NCBI RefSeq assembly: GCF_009728935.1
Contig: NZ_CP034235.1
Location: forward strand, 6,771,501-6,835,500
DNA: 64,000 nucleotides
Direction of reading: 5' to 3'
Source of the DNA: Paenibacillus psychroresistens
GTDB lineage: Bacteria > Bacillota > Bacilli > Paenibacillales > NBRC-103111
Shown here one piece after another: positions 63,004 through 64,000 of the stretch. The notes beneath the pieces were generated by a model, which saw only the letters and a list, made by a program, of their open reading frames with translations, did no database searches and was not told the DNA's origin. Both the position numbers and the translations under genes were made by a program. Position 1 is the first letter of the stretch. Every line of letters starts with the position of its first letter.

Positions 63004-63450
63004 TTACTTCCTTTCATCATCTAATTTGGCAATGCCTTCGCGAATCCGAATTCGTAAATCCTCCAAATCAGTGCGAAGCTCGTGAATTTTATCTATTTTT
63101 AGGGCAATCAGCTCGAGCTGTTTACTTGCATTTAGATCCATTTCCAGCAGCCTGCTTTTTCTTTCGGCGATATCTGCGGAGTCTTTATAGTGAAGCTTAT
63201 AATCCTGACGTTGAGCATCAAGCGTCGACCCAATTGAGTTAAACAGCTGAAGCTCTTGTAAAGAACAGCCTAGGACATCCTTAGCATTGACAATTTTCTG
63301 CAGGCGTTCAATATGTGCATCCGTATATAAACGAACTCTGCCTTCGCTGCGTTCAGGCGGAGCTAAGATCCCAAGCTCCTCATAGTACCTAATCGTTCGC
63401 TTCGTCAAGCCTGTTCGGTTCGCCACCTCATCGATTTTTAACCAGACCAT
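63004..63450 (-). CDS. MerR family transcriptional regulator
   Basis: The 148-residue product has the MerR winged-helix: KIDEVANRTGLTKRTIRYYE, then RLYTDAHIERLQKIV, followed by a coiled-coil with no clear metal cysteines, as in drug- or organic-ligand sensors such as BmrR relatives without the effector domain. ATG 63450 has GAGGAG seven bases upstream. It is the first gene of the MerR-MFS-LLM unit, so it probably controls the whole unit. The ligand is unknown. Confidence 0.9.
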   Translation of the reverse strand: MVWLKIDEVANRTGLTKRTIRYYEELGILAPPERSEGRVRLYTDAHIERLQKIVNAKDVLGCSLQELQLFNSIGSTLDAQRQDYKLHYKDSADIAERKSRLLEMDLNASKQLELIALKIDKIHELRTDLEDLRIRIREGIAKLDDERK

Positions 63451-63483
63451 AGAATCACTCCTCGTAAGCAATCTCTAATTTCT

Positions 63484-63519
63484 AGTTTAGAATAAACTGT
63501 CGTTAACGTCAACGTTAAC
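63484..63519 (-). promoter_or_regulatory. Promoter and palindromic operator of the MerR operon
   Basis: Minus strand GTTAACGT-TG-ACGTTAAC (63519-63502), perfect 8-bp arms with TG between. TTGACG (63512-63507), 17 bases, TAAACT (63489-63484). The operator covers the -35. Confidence 0.6.
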
Positions 63520-63536
63520 TTTAATCCAAAAAAAAA

Positions 63537-64000
63537 TCATTTACTAACTAAAGCATCCCGATTGCTTGCCATTGGCGGCTGCTCCAACCAGCCTTTTTCC
63601 AACATGAGGTCCGATCCATCCTTTAAGTAATCTGCTGTTTCTGCCATAAGTCGAGTTAAATCAACAATGATATCCGATCTTCCACATTGACTAACCGCAA
63701 TCCCATATCTGGCAAGTGTAAGCTGTGACAGAGAAATAGTCAGGAACATCATAAGTTTTTCTGAAAATGGAGCTTCTGTTGCTTGAGTTACCTCATCCTC
63801 AATAGTTGGAAATGTTGGCAAGTCATCATCCTTCAATATAGTTTGCAGCACCCCAATTTGTTTAGATGCTGCTTCTTTACCTCTTAAGAGATGCTTAAGA
63901 ATATCTTTGGATTTAGTAACCTGACTAAACCCCAGCAGTATAGTTTCAGCATGTATCATTCCTACTAGACTAAAGACAATCTCTTTAATTTCTAGTCCAT
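63537..64000 (-). CDS. DUF3231 family protein, 5' part off the right edge
   Basis: The minus frame is open from the window edge through an internal ATG at 63959 to the stop at 63537. The C-terminal half shows the DUF3231 pattern: ILLGFSQVTKSKDILKHLLRG, ILKDDDLPTFPTI, EAPFSEKLMMFLT and MLEKGWLEQPPMASNRDALV. Members are about 330 residues of two repeats, so the missing part is probably the N-terminal repeat. The domain is ferritin-like/all-helical in type, function unknown. It is upstream of the MerR promoter and independent of it. Confidence 0.82.
   Translation of the reverse strand, partial: GLEIKEIVFSLVGMIHAETILLGFSQVTKSKDILKHLLRGKEAASKQIGVLQTILKDDDLPTFPTIEDEVTQATEAPFSEKLMMFLTISLSQLTLARYGIAVSQCGRSDIIVDLTRLMAETADYLKDGSDLMLEKGWLEQPPMASNRDALVSK

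Noticed and set aside
1..64000. CRISPR arrays, tRNA or rRNA genes, transposases, phage genes
   Set aside because: No repeat-spacer series, no cloverleaf-like sequence, and no DDE or integrase motifs were noticed by eye. A tool search (tRNAscan, CRISPRFinder) would be decisive.

Overview
The window looks like chromosomal DNA from a low-to-moderate GC, spore-forming type Firmicute, most likely Paenibacillus or a close relative. The reasons are strong AGGAGG ribosome binding sites, a YesM/YesN two-component pair beside an LplA/LplB/LplC-type sugar ABC importer, a GSP17M-like stress protein, DUF3231, LtrA and EcsC proteins, and many small single-gene regulators. No rRNA, tRNA, prophage, insertion sequence or CRISPR array was seen. 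Naming the genus is inference.

Layout. 1-8.0 kb: a luciferase-like (DUF5519) partial gene coupled to a membrane SRPBCC protein, EcsC, an aldose epimerase-like protein, a thioredoxin/Rrf2 pair sharing one operator, a Ca-binding-like repeat-poor protein, an esterase and a lipoprotein. 8-13 kb: a winged-helix regulator fused to a degenerate GyrB-type ATPase, a beta-lactamase-fold hydrolase with a kinase-like partner, and a periplasmic sensor-like protein. 13-19 kb: TetR and a divergent aldo/keto reductase, a pyrH remnant, a MocR regulator, and an Lsa-like ABC-F resistance-type gene behind a terminator/attenuator leader. 19-26.8 kb: flavin reductase, LtrA, small proteins, a YafY/WYL regulator divergent from a second aldo/keto reductase, a PfkB kinase and an MtaD-like deaminase.

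26.9-40.6 kb is a transport block: an LplABC importer with its YesMN sensor system (histidine kinase, then AraC-type regulator, then permeases and lipoprotein), a heterodimeric ABC exporter with one degenerate ATPase site, and two tandem orphan solute-binding lipoproteins. 40.8-43 kb pairs FabF with a divergent MmyB-type regulator across a palindromic promoter. 43-51 kb holds a stress protein, two-gene and peptide-sized units (MFS, 41-aa ORF, AAA ATPase), a 1052-residue clan-A glycoside hydrolase with a divergent LacI regulator, and a diguanylate cyclase.

51-64 kb: a frameshifted gene facing a TetR regulator across a double operator; an Rrf2 regulator followed by DoxX with a duplicated 103-bp leader; a zinc alcohol dehydrogenase; a response regulator-histidine kinase-RND pump operon; a MerR-MFS-flavin monooxygenase operon; and a DUF3231 gene that runs off the right edge. 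The general theme is many small stress- or drug-responsive cassettes, each a regulator next to one enzyme or pump. The least explained objects are the HTH-GyrB-like fusion, the ABC-F leader, the duplicated leader before doxX, and the 41-aa ORF behind the ATPase.
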